Shown: piece by piece, positions 53,901 through 64,000 of the stretch
How the letters are laid out: each line of letters begins with the position of its first letter
How positions within the stretch are numbered: position 1 is the first letter of the stretch
Translations under genes and position numbers: made by a program
Origin: Rosa chinensis
Taxonomy: Eukaryota; Streptophyta; Magnoliopsida; Rosales; Rosaceae
DNA length: 64,000 nucleotides
Assembly (NCBI RefSeq): GCF_002994745.2
Contig: NC_037092.1
Location: forward strand, 74,558,324 to 74,622,323
Direction: 5' to 3'
The notes under the pieces: generated by a model
Databases searched by the model: none
What the model was told of the DNA's origin: nothing
The model's input: only the letters and a program-made list of their open reading frames with translations

Positions 53901-55228
53901 CTAGACTCGTATGTGATCGAAGGTTGACTTCATGTAATTCTTGCCACTTTGTTGAAGTTGTATGTATTCCTTGTAGTTCATTGCAAGGTATTTTGGAGCC
54001 TGACCTTCTCTGTCACACAATTCTGGTGAAGGTGCAATAGTTGTATCTACAGATGGTCCATGTGGTATGGCTATAGATATCCTTGCAGCTTTGTTATTCA
54101 CAATTGCCCGGTGCATCACACTCTTGTACTTTCCGTTTGTAAGAATCTGCATAAATTGACAATGAACGATGTTAAAATATGAAGAATCAATATCTATGGT
54201 TGAGGTTTATTCTTCCCAATGTTCAAAGTATTCTGCAGGTTCTTCTAGCTCATTCTTTTCGTGTTTCAGATTAAATAGAATACCTGCATTTGGTCAGCAA
54301 GATTAACAAAAAAACCGTTTGCAGGGCCATCGACAGTGAGCCATTTCCCATTGTGTTCGACTTGGAGACCCTTCATCTCATTCTGAATGAGAAGTGTCAC
54401 TAGACCATGATCTGTATGATGTGGTATACCAATTGCATGTTCTGGCTGAGGGCAAAGAGGGTAGTAGTTCCCGGCTAGCATTTGTAAGCCCCGATCCATA
54501 TTCATGGCATCATATATGTAGTTGGGCTCCAATCCCAGGCTTTCCGATATAGCTTTGATGATTTCCAATGCTACTTCTCTTGTTCTTTTGCTGAACTCCA
54601 ATGATATCTCACTGAAGCTAGCCGGTTTGTTGAGGGAGTAGAATTCGGGATGTGTTCTGACCTTGAAGAAGTCCCTCCAGAGAAGGACTTTGTCCAATGC
54701 AAGATTATAGCTAGTCCCGTACTTGAACATCTCCAGCACATCGTTTCCTGATTTAAACTCCTGCTTCTCACTCTCCGGAAGACTGAAAAATCCATGACAT
54801 GAATCGATCATCGCCTTCATTAGGCTCTCTGGCACTCCATGGTTAATCACCTGATATAAATAGAAACGGTACAATTATCAGCCTTACAGTCTTAGTTCAT
54901 AATAAAGTATACAATATGTGCAACAGAAACAGAAACATATTAGCTAACGTACTATGAAGAATCCCCATTCTTGACAAATTTTGACAAGGTCTTGGATGAT
55001 CTTGGAGCGTTGATCAGGTGAACCGCAGGTGAGAAGAGACATATCGATAATTGGAACTGCGAATTCGGGGTCATTAGGATCAGCTTCATCGTTGGGATTT
55101 ATGGTAAAGGCGTATGCAGAAGGTACAGAGCTGAGAGCAGCTGAACTCTCAGCAAGTGTTTTAATGCTAGTCACTTTGGTTGGAGTGACAGTCGATGTCT
55201 CCACATTTTGAGCTATTGCTGGCGCCAT
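53901..55228 (-). CDS. DMR6-like 2-oxoglutarate/Fe(II)-dependent oxygenase
   Basis: Three minus-strand exons (55228-54953, 54850-54284, 54146-53901) join in frame to 362 aa, the usual length for this plant family. The N-terminal DIOX_N domain includes VPIIDMSLL and the intron-spanning CQEWGFF-I/V-NHGVPE region. The catalytic jelly roll carries HHTDHG with iron ligands His237 and Asp239, His293 in SVMHRAIVN, and Arg303/Ser305 (ARIS), which bind 2-oxoglutarate. All required residues are present. The cosubstrate is 2-oxoglutarate with O2; the substrate cannot be read from sequence. DMR6/DLO relatives hydroxylate salicylic acid and others act on flavonoids. Likely cytosolic: no signal peptide, though an Ala/Thr/Ser-rich 50-residue leader precedes the domain. 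The start at 55228 opens the longest frame and gives MAPAIAQNVE. The young LTR element ends 435 bp beyond its stop codon. Confidence 0.93.
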
Positions 55229-56229
55229 TGAGAGTGTGATAAAGAGAGTAAAGAGTAAGAAGCAGTTTCAAAAGATCTCTATTGACAGAGGAGGAGGAGA
55301 TGTTGAGTTGTTATGGACTTGTGAAAGAGCTGAAACTAACTTATAGGCACTCAGCGCTAGAACGTGCATATGGGTCATAATCATCAGATTATAGAACGAA
55401 AACAAAGAAAGGAATACATTTTTGTATGCATACAAAGATGATAGCCAATTAATTAAACAGCCATTCCACATTAGAGCATATATATCCTGTGACGTATGTG
55501 ATACCTTAGTAGGATTTACCAAAACAACAAAATTTAAATTGTTGCACAATAATGTTCTTTTTAATTCATAAATGACTTCGATCTGGTAAAGGTATAATTA
55601 TTATGAAATCTGACATTGTTGAAATCTCAAAATCCTATTGACCAAGTAGCTGTTTGGAATCAAATTAATTCAAACTCATTCGTTTTAATTACAAATCAAA
55701 GTTTCCTGCCATCTTGGTTCATGTCTGAACCACATGATTAATTGTGTGTATCTGATTTGGTTTTTTTTTTTTTTTTTCTTGGACATGATCTGATTTGGGG
55801 TCTTGGCTTCTTGCAGTCTTGTACTCAATTTTTAGCTTGGAACATCCACCTTTCACGTAAGGACCTCCACCTATATTCATGGAAAAAAACTACAAGTCCA
55901 AAACTGGAAAAAACGAAAATCACTATCAGTATGAAGCTTTCATCTAGTGACCATGATTATTGAATGGCTAGTGCCCAGCTTGTGACGAAAACAATTCGAT
56001 ATTTGCAAGGCACCTGTTGGAATTCACTTTGAATTTTAACTCTTAAACTTTGTTTTGTCAATGTCCAGCTCTGTTACATGACTTACATCTGCCCATCTAG
56101 CTTCCAGCCAACAGCAATGCCAGCTACCTCCGTTGCCGCCGCACATCTCCCGTCACTCATTTCCAGTTACACCACTTCCAGTAAGGGGCTAGTGATCAAG
56201 AGAAATTTTATATATTTTTTATTTGGCGA
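55229..56229. other. Upstream region of the oxygenase gene and spacer
   Basis: The first 150 bp hold the likely 5'UTR and promoter; a minus-strand ACTTATAGGCA TATA-like motif lies near 55339-55349. The rest is AT-rich with a T18 run at 55761-55778. No gene is supported. Confidence 0.5.
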
Positions 56230-57960
56230 TCATTCTTTATGATTGAATGCAGTTGGACTTAGACTTACTGTTCATTGTTAGGCTAGTGGACTCCTTTTCC
56301 TCTATGTTGTAATTGTTTCTTTTGTTAGTTAAAGTTTGTTTCTAATAAAAAGTGCATAACAGAGGAAGCAGCAAAAGTCCTTCTACTCAAGGACTAATCT
56401 CTTGAACTCAACACAAACTAACCAGATAATATCTGTGCTCACCCAATGGAATCGTATGAGGACCACAAACTTCAATAACAACTCATTGATACTTCAACCT
56501 TTTAAATCGTCCCAGCCTTGTTATGAACAAAAAAGAAATATGAAATATAAGGCACAAAAACATAAGGTTTCAATGACAATAATAAATCACGAGCAAAAGG
56601 GCACAGAAGCATGTAATATCAAGATTCAAGAAAGACACTACTAGAAAGCCGATGAATTGATGACAAGTTGCAGCCAATAGATATTACTCGGGATAATTGA
56701 CTGACAGATACAACATCGGATGATGTCCAAGTAAATACACTTGTATTGATCTAATTTGCAAATTTTTACAAACAAAAATGATGCACTCTCAATTTACCAA
56801 ACCATCCTGCAATCTAGTCAATCCAAGCAGAAATGGTTGTTACTTAGAAGGCACAGACCCTTACTGGCATAAATTGAAATGAATCCTAGGTCAATTTTTG
56901 GAGGAACAAAAAGCGGTTAAAAAAAAAACTCTTCGCTCTGTGCCATCACACTGCTGCATCAGAACTCTTTTTCTCTACAGCTCCAGTAACACAGATTGAA
57001 AGGAAAAAATCAAAAATAAAATCGATCAGATCAACAAACAGAAATATCCCAAAAGACCATCCAATAACACTTCTCTTGTCCAAAGTTGCAAACAGCAGCA
57101 GCTTTCATGTAACTGTTAAAACATAGAAGCCACAGCTGCTTGCATATAAAAAATGTCGGTAAAGCTTGATATAAACTTATACTTTTTTGATAGCTAGTGT
57201 TAAATTCAAAACTACTCTCAGGCATGGTATCCTATCACTAATCATTCCCGCAGGTGAAACTCACATGAGCAAGCCAATATGATTTTCATAAATAAACAAG
57301 CACAATGAAAGATTCCACAGAAAAGCATAGTAAGTGCACACCATATAAAGTTGTGCACTTTGCCTTGCAAAACTGTTTTCAATGTAGAAAACTGGAACCC
57401 AATGACATATTATTCTAAAAAGCATGAGAATGACTGCTAACTTTGGCTGGGTTAAAGCATAGTGCCCGAATTGCATAACCTTGTCAGAACAACCATAAGC
57501 TTTCAGTGCTCTATATATATATATATATGTATGTATGTATATATGTGTGCATTCTCAATGCTAAAGCACTGGACATACTAGAAAGTAGAAACCCAGATTG
57601 AAAACTAAATGCAGAAATGCATATAAAGCAAATTGCATACATTAACATCCATGAGTTGCATAACTTAACCTACAAGCACATATATGCAAATTTTCAATGC
57701 TACCGAAACCCTGAAATGAATTTCAAGTAAACCACACATCAATGCACATTCATGAAGTCAACCTTCACTCCCTTCTTCTTCCCCTGCATCTTCTTCACCC
57801 TCATCCTCAGTCTCGCCTTCGAAATCAACCCCATACCTTCCATTCAAATAGTCCACCGTCTCCGACGTGAGAATCAACTTATCAGCATTCAAAAATATCA
57901 AACAGATTCAGCGTCCTGGGGATCAACATCTTCAAAGTCCCAATATTCCTACTGGAAAGC
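56230..57960. repeat. Segmental duplication, copy B (partner 42893-45000)
   Basis: Collinear with copy A as listed there, without the MULE-type MITE but with about 500 bp (56760-57300) that have no obvious partner in copy A. It continues into a longer L4 fragment than copy A has, so copy B is nearer the ancestral state at that end. Confidence 0.85.
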
Positions 57961-58217
57961 TTCACCTTATCCGCAACCTCCAGCATAAAGAAGGTCGTCT
58001 TCTCCTTGGGGTCAAGTTCCCACCTCTTCATCGCCGCAATGAACTCCGTCGTCTTCGGCTTCACCATCAACTTCTCAAACTCATCGCTAAAATCCTCCAC
58101 CACAACCGTGTCCTCCGCCGCGCTCGGTCGAAATCGCCAGCCTCTTCACCTTGCGGTTAATCTTGATGCTCCAATCCCTCGGCTTGGGCCCGAACACGAC
58201 TCCTCCGCCGGGTCGGA
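57758..58217 (-). pseudogene. Chloroplast ribosomal protein L4 fragment, copy B
   Basis: Minus strand from about 58217: [20 protein letters not shown] and KRLAIST, then a frameshift, then [53 protein letters not shown], a second frameshift (FEC stop), then DKLILTSETVDYLNGRYGVD and an acidic tail ending in a TGA at 57758-57760. This is the C-terminal half of plastid uL4, a 50S tunnel-wall protein. The N-terminal half is absent, two frameshifts break the frame and no introns are seen. It is non-functional. Confidence 0.78.
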
Positions 58218-58259
58218 GCAAGTGAAGGGAATGCGGTTTTTTTTGCTAATTGTCTAATT

Positions 58260-58823
58260 GAACTGAATATTAATTCTGCTTCACGTTTGGGATGCCGCAG
58301 TCCAGGAGAATGATTTCTGAACTAAGCATCCAAGGTAGGGCTGTTAATTGATCGGGGGTCGTGTTGGGTTTGTGTCATGTCAAGATATTAAACGTGTTAT
58401 AAGGGATAAATTTAAACTTGACTTATTTAATAGTCATACTAGCATTTTTCACACATACTATGCATGTGTAACTTTTTCTTGTTTTTTTTTTTTTTTTTTT
58501 TTATAAAAAAAAATATATAAAAAAATTATTGAAGAGAGAAAATTGTGAGAGGAAAAATTTAGGGTTGTGGGATCATTTCTTTTTAATTTTCTTAATAAAA
58601 ATCTATTTTGTAATTATCATATTTATCATTGTGATTTCATTTAAGAATAAAGTTTTTTAATCTTTCAGAATTAAATCTGTCAAATTTTTTGATTTTGACT
58701 AACAAAACATATTTTCTTAATAATAGTATAAATTAAAAATAGTGATTCAAACCCAACAAGTTTATTAAACTAAAAATTATACATAACACGATGATATAAT
58801 ACGAACACAAATGAATCATTTGC
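58260..58823. other. AT-rich intergenic sequence
   Basis: A GGTCGTGTTGGGTTTGTGTC stretch at 58352 together with ACCCGTTTAATAAAC at 59686 resembles the two halves of a common plant MITE type with CGTGTCGGGTC-like ends, split by the block 58824-59640. This was not resolved further. Confidence 0.35.
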
Positions 58824-59640
58824 CTCTCGCCCAAACCTAAACCCTAGGTTTCGAGTCCATCAACGACGCCTCACTGCCGTTGCGTTCAGCGATGCCGGAC
58901 GTCAAGAATCTTGCATGAGGAAAGAGCCTCTTCTAGGACGAGTGGGTCTAACGGAGTTGTGAGGAGATCTCTTTCTCGGGGATCGCTTTACTAGGTCGAG
59001 TGTTGTCGGCAGCAAGCGGAAGAGGTAACTGGTCTGTGTTGGTTGCAGAGGGCTCCGTGTTCTGCGGAGGCGACTTCAAGGCTAGTGGATTGGGTGGTGC
59101 TGCGGCTTGTTGATGGCGCAGTGATTTGGTGTGATCGACGATCTTGCTGCCGGTTGTGTTGCAAAAGGGAGGCGTTGGAACTGCTCCTTGGTTCCTGGCT
59201 CGATGGGGTGCTGGAAAGGTCAGCCGTCGAAAAGCCTGGCGGTGGTGGTAGAGATGGATTGGTGGAGGTGCAAGGTTTTCATCCTCTTGGTAGCTTGGGT
59301 TTTTCCTGGGCCTGGGACTCGAGCTTTGGGCTTGGTCTCAGGTCTTGGGCCATTGTATTTTTAGCCTAGTTGGTTAGTTAGATTTTTTGTCTACGCTAGT
59401 AGAAGCTTCTTTATAATCCTTTGTAGAAGTATATGGCTTTAGTGTACCATAATGGCGTGTTCGGCGTCTAGAGTCTAATAGGATAGTGCCTACGAGGCGA
59501 GTAGATTCTGTTAGCATAGATTACTCCGAGCTTTCAATGTCTGAATAGAGCGTCTACGTTGTACTATTCTTTGGTCAATGAACCGGGGCCATATTAATTT
59601 ATGAGCTCTTAATTTCAAAAAAAAAAATTAAATAAATAAA
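58824..59640 (+). mobile_element. Possible non-LTR retroelement or retrocopy with A-rich tail
   Basis: An 800-bp GC-richer block starts near CCCAAACCTAAACCCTAGG and ends with CTTAATTTCAAAAAAAAAAA and AAAT repeats, like a poly(A)-tailed insertion. It is abruptly bounded by AT-rich DNA on both sides. ORFs of 77-108 codons within it are unrecognised and overlap in two frames. No target duplication was found. Confidence 0.4.
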
Positions 59641-59758
59641 TAAACAAAAATTTATTAAATCGGCGGCTCGCGATGACTCACCTAACCCGTTTAATAAACT
59701 ATTTATGTATTTAAACTATTGAAATGGGTCACCACTTGACCAATTTAAGACATTTAAT

Positions 59759-61507
59759 TAGGGGTGGGCATATGTCGGATCGGGTCGGGTTAGGACCCAA
59801 ACCGTTTTTGACCCGGATTCTTCGGTTGGGCCAAAATCCAAACCGCAACCGATATTTTTTTTTTTTGGGCCGGTTTTTTCGGTTGAACCGGATTTCCGGT
59901 TCAGGCCGGTTCGGTTATGGGCTTTTTAAATACTAACCCAGTTTTCAGGAAAAAAAAACAAAAAAAAGGGGCTACAAATTTTCTAAGGCCCAATATTGAA
60001 GATTTCCATATTTTTGAACCTGTTTCAATGACTACAAGTCTACAACTTTTAGTCACGTACTGAGCAAATGATCAACGTATGATATATCAAGTTATAAACC
60101 TAATGACTTACTAACACACAAAGAAAAAAGCATAATCAGTTAATCACCGTACCAACATGCATATTACTAATCCAGAATCAGAAGCATGCAACCAAGCAAT
60201 ACAAATCTAAAGTTTACAGACCAAAGTTTACAGTTCCGAACCACTTAAGTTTACAGACCAACTAATCCAAAGTTCAAGACCATAAGCTTTAAGTTGAAAA
60301 GAAATTTAAAAAAAAAAAAAACTAAGAACATAACCAACACTTCTGCTTGGCTTTCTCCTCTTCATTCTTCATTCTTCATTCTTCATCTTGGCTACTTCCC
60401 TTCCATCGACCATAATCTATAAACAAAGCATATTAGCAACTGTAAGAGACAGGCAGAGCTGCAGCAAGATAAACTAATCCAATTAACTTTGTATTTTGTA
60501 CGGTTGTACCAAGCGGATCTGCAGAATCACTCTTCAATATCTGAAAGATTGGTAATTCCAACATCTAGCAGCACAAACATGAAAACAATGTTAGAACAAA
60601 AACTAACATATTTGAGCAAAAGTGAAAAGTTTACAGATTTGAACAAAAGTTACACTTAAAAGAAGAAAACTTAAAACAAAATTTTACCTTGCTCAGGCTT
60701 ATCAGGCTAGACTCAGCAACGCAAGCTATAAATCAAAACTCAAGCTTATCATCAACACACAACAACACAGTATAAACTATAAAGCAACATAGTCAACAGT
60801 TCAATAGTCAAAACCTAGTCTCAAAACCTGTAAATCTAAACCAGTAAAACACTAAAACCACATCAACATAGTCAAAAGCCAAAACACAGTATAAAGTCAA
60901 AATCCAGTATAAATGTGCGAATGAATGGAATGAATCGAAGAGATTTTGGTTTCAAAAACTCACCAGAGAGCCGAGAGCGAATGAATCGAATGAGCCAATC
61001 TGAATCGATCTTAGTCTAAGAGAGCCAAAGAGCTGATGTAAAGCTGCAAGCTGCGAGCTGATGTAGAGCTGCGAGCTGCAATCGCCGATCTGACTAGGTT
61101 CTGGTTTAGGGCTAGGGTTTTTGACTGGAGAGTAGAGACTAGAGAGACTGAGAGCGGCTGTGTCTGTGTGTGGAGAGAGACAATTGCGAATGAGAGCTAG
61201 GGTTCCCACTTTTCAGTTTTATTTAGTCATAGGAATACTCTGCGATAAGATATATTGTAAGGATATATGCACCAATAGGAAATAAATAGCTAATAAAAAT
61301 AAATATAAATATATATTAATTAAATTCGGTCGGGTCAGTTTTTTTCGGTCAGTCTCAAACCCGATACCGAAGCCGCACCGCATCAATTCGGATCGGCTCG
61401 GTCCTTTGAATTTTCCTACTCTTTTTGATCGGGTCAGTTAACCGGACCGTTCTTCCGGTTCGGGTCGGGTAGTTTTTTGCCCAGTTTCGGTTTTGTGCGC
61501 ACCCCTA
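59759..61507 (-). mobile_element. Non-autonomous hAT transposon, 1749 bp, TSD CATTTAAT
   Basis: Ends TAGGGGTGGGCA and TGCGCACCCCTA form the TAGGGGTG TIRs of plant hAT elements, flanked by CATTTAAT at 59751-59758 and 61508-61515. Subterminal regions are rich in CGGGTC/GACCCG and CGGTT motifs on both sides, as usual for hAT. On the minus strand an 85-codon ORF (61209-60952) lies just inside the end where the transposase leader would be (CTCTCCACACACAGACACAG, CCAGTCAAAAACCCTAGCCC). The transposase body is missing, so this looks like an internal deletion derivative. A TTCATTC repeat is at 60361-60385. Confidence 0.9.
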
Positions 61508-61991
61508 CATTTAATTGAAAATGATGCATGAATAAGAACATTTTTAGCAGACTCTCTATTTTGATTCCTTAACTATTTTGGAGAGCATGTTTAACTTTTT
61601 TTTTTATTTTTTATTTTTTATTTTAGCAACTGCACTAGACTTCTAAGAGCATCTTTAGCAATGCTGAGTATCTTTTAGTCAAATTTTAGTCAAAGTAGTT
61701 AAAAAGTCATTTTGGCTAATCACTTTATAAATATATACGTCTGCATCAGTTCTCTCTATTTTAGTTAGACTTGAATTTATATTATTTATTGAATGAAGGA
61801 AAAATAGTTTAAATTTATTTGAAAATTACATTGAATGAGTTAGAGCGCCCACTACCTAGGATTGAGTCACCATGGGGCTAGCAGTGAAATCCTTTAATCC
61901 TTTTTTTTTTTTTAAACATAAAATGAGTTCAAAGAAATGTTTTAAATTAAAAAAATAATAATAATAAAGAGTCTCATCTCGTTCTCTATAA

Positions 61992-62541
61992 TAGAGATGA
62001 CAAAAATCCCCAGCGGGGTGGAGCTCCATTGGATACCCACCCCTAATGGGGAGAGAATTCAGGGACAAATAGGGAATGGGGATGAGGATCCCCAATCCCC
62101 GCTATCTAAGATTGTGGATGGGGCGGGGATGGTATTGTGATCCCTATCTCCAAACCCGCCCTAATAATATATACATATATTTAATTTATATATATTATTT
62201 TTTATAATATAAATCATAAATATATACATTTACTACTTTACTTTAATGACTACACTTTTACTTTAATGGTGTTTTGACTTTTGCACTCACTGAATTATGA
62301 TTTATGAATTTAATAATATTTAATTTTATTTGTTGTAAATTTTGATTTTAAAAAAGGCAATATGAGAAAAAAATTATTTTATTTATTAAATTCTTATGAG
62401 GGATTTGAGGCGGGTTTGGAGGCTTAGTCCCCAATGGGGAATCCCCAAAATATTTTTATTAGGGATGGGGGTGGAGAATGATCTCGGGGATGGGAATGGT
62501 ATTGTGATCCCCATCCTCAACCCGCCTCATTGCCATCCCTA
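61992..62541. mobile_element. hAT-type MITE, 550 bp, nested, 8-bp target duplication
   Basis: Ends TAGAGATGACAA and the complement of TTGCCATCCCTA (TAGGGATGGCAA), flanked by CTCTATAA (61984-61991) and CTCTATAT (62542-62549), one mismatch. The neighbouring family copy (about 63190-63225) reads CTCATCTAGCTCTCCATATTTA without interruption, an empty-site equivalent. GGGGATGGGG-type subterminal repeats occur at both ends. Confidence 0.8.
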
Positions 62542-62555
62542 CTCTATATTTAGGA

Positions 62556-62935
62556 GCGAGATAGCTCAAAGAGTAAAAGTTAAAATAGAGAGTCACTTAG
62601 GAGTCTAGTGCTGCTGCTAAAATTAATAAAAAATTAAACATACTCTCTAAGCGAGATAGCTCAAAGAGTAAAAGTTAAAATAGAGAGTCACTTAGGAGTC
62701 TAGTGCTGCTGCTAAAATTAATAAAAAATTAAACATACTCTCTAAGCGAGATAGCTCAAAGAGTAAAAGTTAAAATAGAGAGTCACTTAGGAGTCTAGTG
62801 CTGCTGCTAAAATTAATAAAAAATTAAACATGCTCTCTAAGCGAGATAGCTAAAAGAGTAAAAGTTAAAATAGAGAGTCACTTAGGAGTCTAGTGCTGCT
62901 GCTAAAATTAATAAAAAATTAAACATGCTGTCTAA
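62556..62935. repeat. 95-bp tandem repeat, four copies
   Basis: GCGAGATAGCTCAAAGAGTA starts at 62556, 62651, 62746 and 62841 (last with one change), period exactly 95. Units are almost identical (differences such as CATACTCT/CATGCTCT and GCTCAAAG/GCTAAAAG), so the amplification is recent. It lies within a MITE tail. Confidence 0.97.
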
Positions 62936-63545
62936 AATAGTTAATGAGCCAAGATAGAGAGTCTCCTAAAGAAGTTCGTAGCAATGCTAGCCATTTTTGA
63001 GTCAAATTATAGCCAAAGTAGCTAAAAAGTCATTTTGGCTAGCCACTTTAGAAATACGTTCACATCAACAGTGCTCTCTATTTTAGTTAGCTTTAAATTT
63101 ATATTATTTTTTAAATGAAGATTAAACAGTTTAAATATATTTATAAAATTACATAAAAATAACTCAAAATAAATGTTTTAAATTATAGAGAGCCTCATCT
63201 AGCTCTCCATATTTAAGAGCGAGATAGTTAAAAGTTATAATGGAGGGTCACTTAGGAGTCTGGTGCAGCTGCTAAAGTATTTAAAAGATAAACATGCTCT
63301 CCAAAGTAGTTAAGGAGCCAAAATAGAGAGTTTGCTAAAGATGCTCACTCTCTAAGTAGCTGTCCATTATAACTTTTAACTATCTCGCTATAAATATAGA
63401 AAGCGAGATGAGGCTCTCAATAATTTATGTTGATTTAAAACATTCATTTTTAGTTATTTTATGTAATATATAAATACATTCAAACTATTGAATCTTTATT
63501 TGAAAAATAATATAAATTCAAAACTAACTAACATATTCTTTCACT

Positions 63546-63943
63546 ACTGTGAAAGACGCAGTTTTGTAGTACAGTTAATTTTATGCATGTGGTTTGGAAT
63601 TTCGGTTTTTTAGATATTTGATAGTTTAAAGAACTAACTCAGACGAAACACCTGGATTATTTAGTTTCTCATTGTGGTTACTTCGTAATATAAAAACTGG
63701 AAATAGTTCCTGCTTTATTTGTTGGAATCAAATTTCTGCTACATTTCCCCCAGTTTCAAAGATCTGGCCAAAATGTAAAACCTTTAATGCTTTTGAGGAC
63801 TACATTGCTTTGCTTCTTTCTTTCTTTCTTTCTTTCTTTCTCATGTAATTACCTGAAGTATATTACATTTAGGTTTGAGATCATTGTTGTAATGGCTCTA
63901 AATTGAGCTTCAAACTTATACATGAATTTGCTTTTTGTTACAG
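63546..63943 (+). other. Intron or upstream region of squalene epoxidase
   Basis: T-rich sequence ending in acceptor TTTTTGTTACAG at 63943. No preceding squalene epoxidase exon was recognised in the window, so either the upstream intron exceeds this stretch and contains the MITE cluster, or the 5' exon is lost. Confidence 0.5.
63809..63840. repeat. (CTTT)n microsatellite
   Basis: About seven CTTT units in the intron or promoter region before the squalene epoxidase exon. Confidence 0.9.
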
Positions 63944-64000
63944 GGAGGATGCCGCGTGCATGTCATCGAAAGAGATTTAAGTGAGCCGGACAAAATTGTT
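63944..64000 (+). CDS. SQE: Squalene epoxidase (squalene monooxygenase), partial exon
   Basis: After the acceptor AG at 63942-63943 the frame reads GGCRVHVIERDLSEPDKIV to the window edge. This matches the end of the N-terminal FAD-binding (Rossmann) strand of plant squalene epoxidases, where GRRVHVIERDL-EPDRIVGE is typical; the Glu binds the FAD ribose. The enzyme oxidises squalene to 2,3-oxidosqualene at the ER, the precursor of sterols and triterpenes. Only 19 residues are visible, so it could be an intact gene or a fragment. The first Arg of GRR is Cys here. Confidence 0.75.

Larger units (their letters stand above)
61548..63545. repeat. Cluster of related MITE copies in both orientations
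   Basis: The recurring family has a head with GAGCATCTTTAGCAATGCT and a GTCATTTTGGCTA motif, and a tail with GGAGAGCATGTTTA and GACTCTCTATTTT. Copies: 61548-61645 (tail, inverted), 61646-62980 (longest, containing a hAT MITE and a tandem array), 62981-63345 (near complete), 63346-63545 (partial, inverted). Superfamily not assigned; no coding. Confidence 0.65.

Noticed and set aside
54571..54795. 74-codon minus-strand ORF
   Set aside because: Other-frame shadow within exon 2 of the oxygenase.

Overview
The window is nuclear DNA of a flowering plant, a core eudicot. The protein-coding genes have many short GT-AG introns, two encode chloroplast proteins with N-terminal transit regions, and the intergenic space is AT-rich and full of plant transposon families. 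Wording of several proteins (FTSH7/9-like, DMR6-like oxygenase, THIC) feels Rosaceae-like, but that is inference from memory, not something I could test.

Host genes. Four genes look real: an FTSH7/9-type chloroplast AAA metalloprotease (6493-11016, +, 13 exons, 819 aa); THIC, the thiamine pyrimidine synthase (31702-33935, +, 651 aa), with a 5'UTR intron, a 3'UTR intron and a TPP riboswitch in the 3'UTR (34609-34724); a DMR6-like 2-oxoglutarate/Fe(II) oxygenase (53901-55228, -, 3 exons, 362 aa); and the first visible exon of a squalene epoxidase running off the right edge (63944-64000, +). A fifth, unrecognised 192-aa proline-rich membrane ORF lies at 42030-42608. Broken host copies are a DnaJ pseudogene (28651-30650, -), two chloroplast ribosomal protein L4 fragments (44860-45000 and 57758-58217, -) carried by a segmental duplication, and XBAT33/34-like ankyrin exons captured inside a CACTA transposon (25601-25862, -).

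Transposons, left to right. A Ty1/copia element enters from the left edge (1 to about 5285). After FTSH come a MULE-type MITE with a 9-bp target duplication (12491-12699), a 2848-bp solo LTR with exact 5-bp target duplication GTGCC (13404-16251) and a 1-kb TIR element (16437-17438). A 5'-truncated Tat-like retroelement (about 17930-27004) carries an antisense ORF, a minisatellite and a 3' LTR; that LTR is split by a 4.6-kb CACTA element with target duplication CCG (21946-26586). After THIC there is a gag-only copia derivative with both LTRs (35718-40726, -). A MULE-type MITE (43697-44644) has a 10-bp target duplication and an empty site in the paralogous segment. A young 8.3-kb non-autonomous LTR element (45203-53466, -) has target duplication TAGAG, a gag with two stops, two minisatellites and an opposite-strand transcription unit. 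Two hAT-type elements with 8-bp target duplications (59759-61507 and 61992-62541) and a 95-bp tandem array close the window.

How the parts work together. THIC makes the pyrimidine half of thiamine, and its product TPP binds the 3'UTR aptamer. The predicted alternative splice donor (GGTATAGACC, 34459-34468) is complementary to the aptamer P4/P5 strand (GGTTAATACC, 34699-34708), and an AATAAA signal lies inside the alternative intron, which is the layout expected for the known plant TPP feedback switch. No unprecedented defence or metabolic system was found. The least ordinary content is in the retroelements: opposite-strand genes next to the 3' LTR, gag-only deletion derivatives and gene capture.
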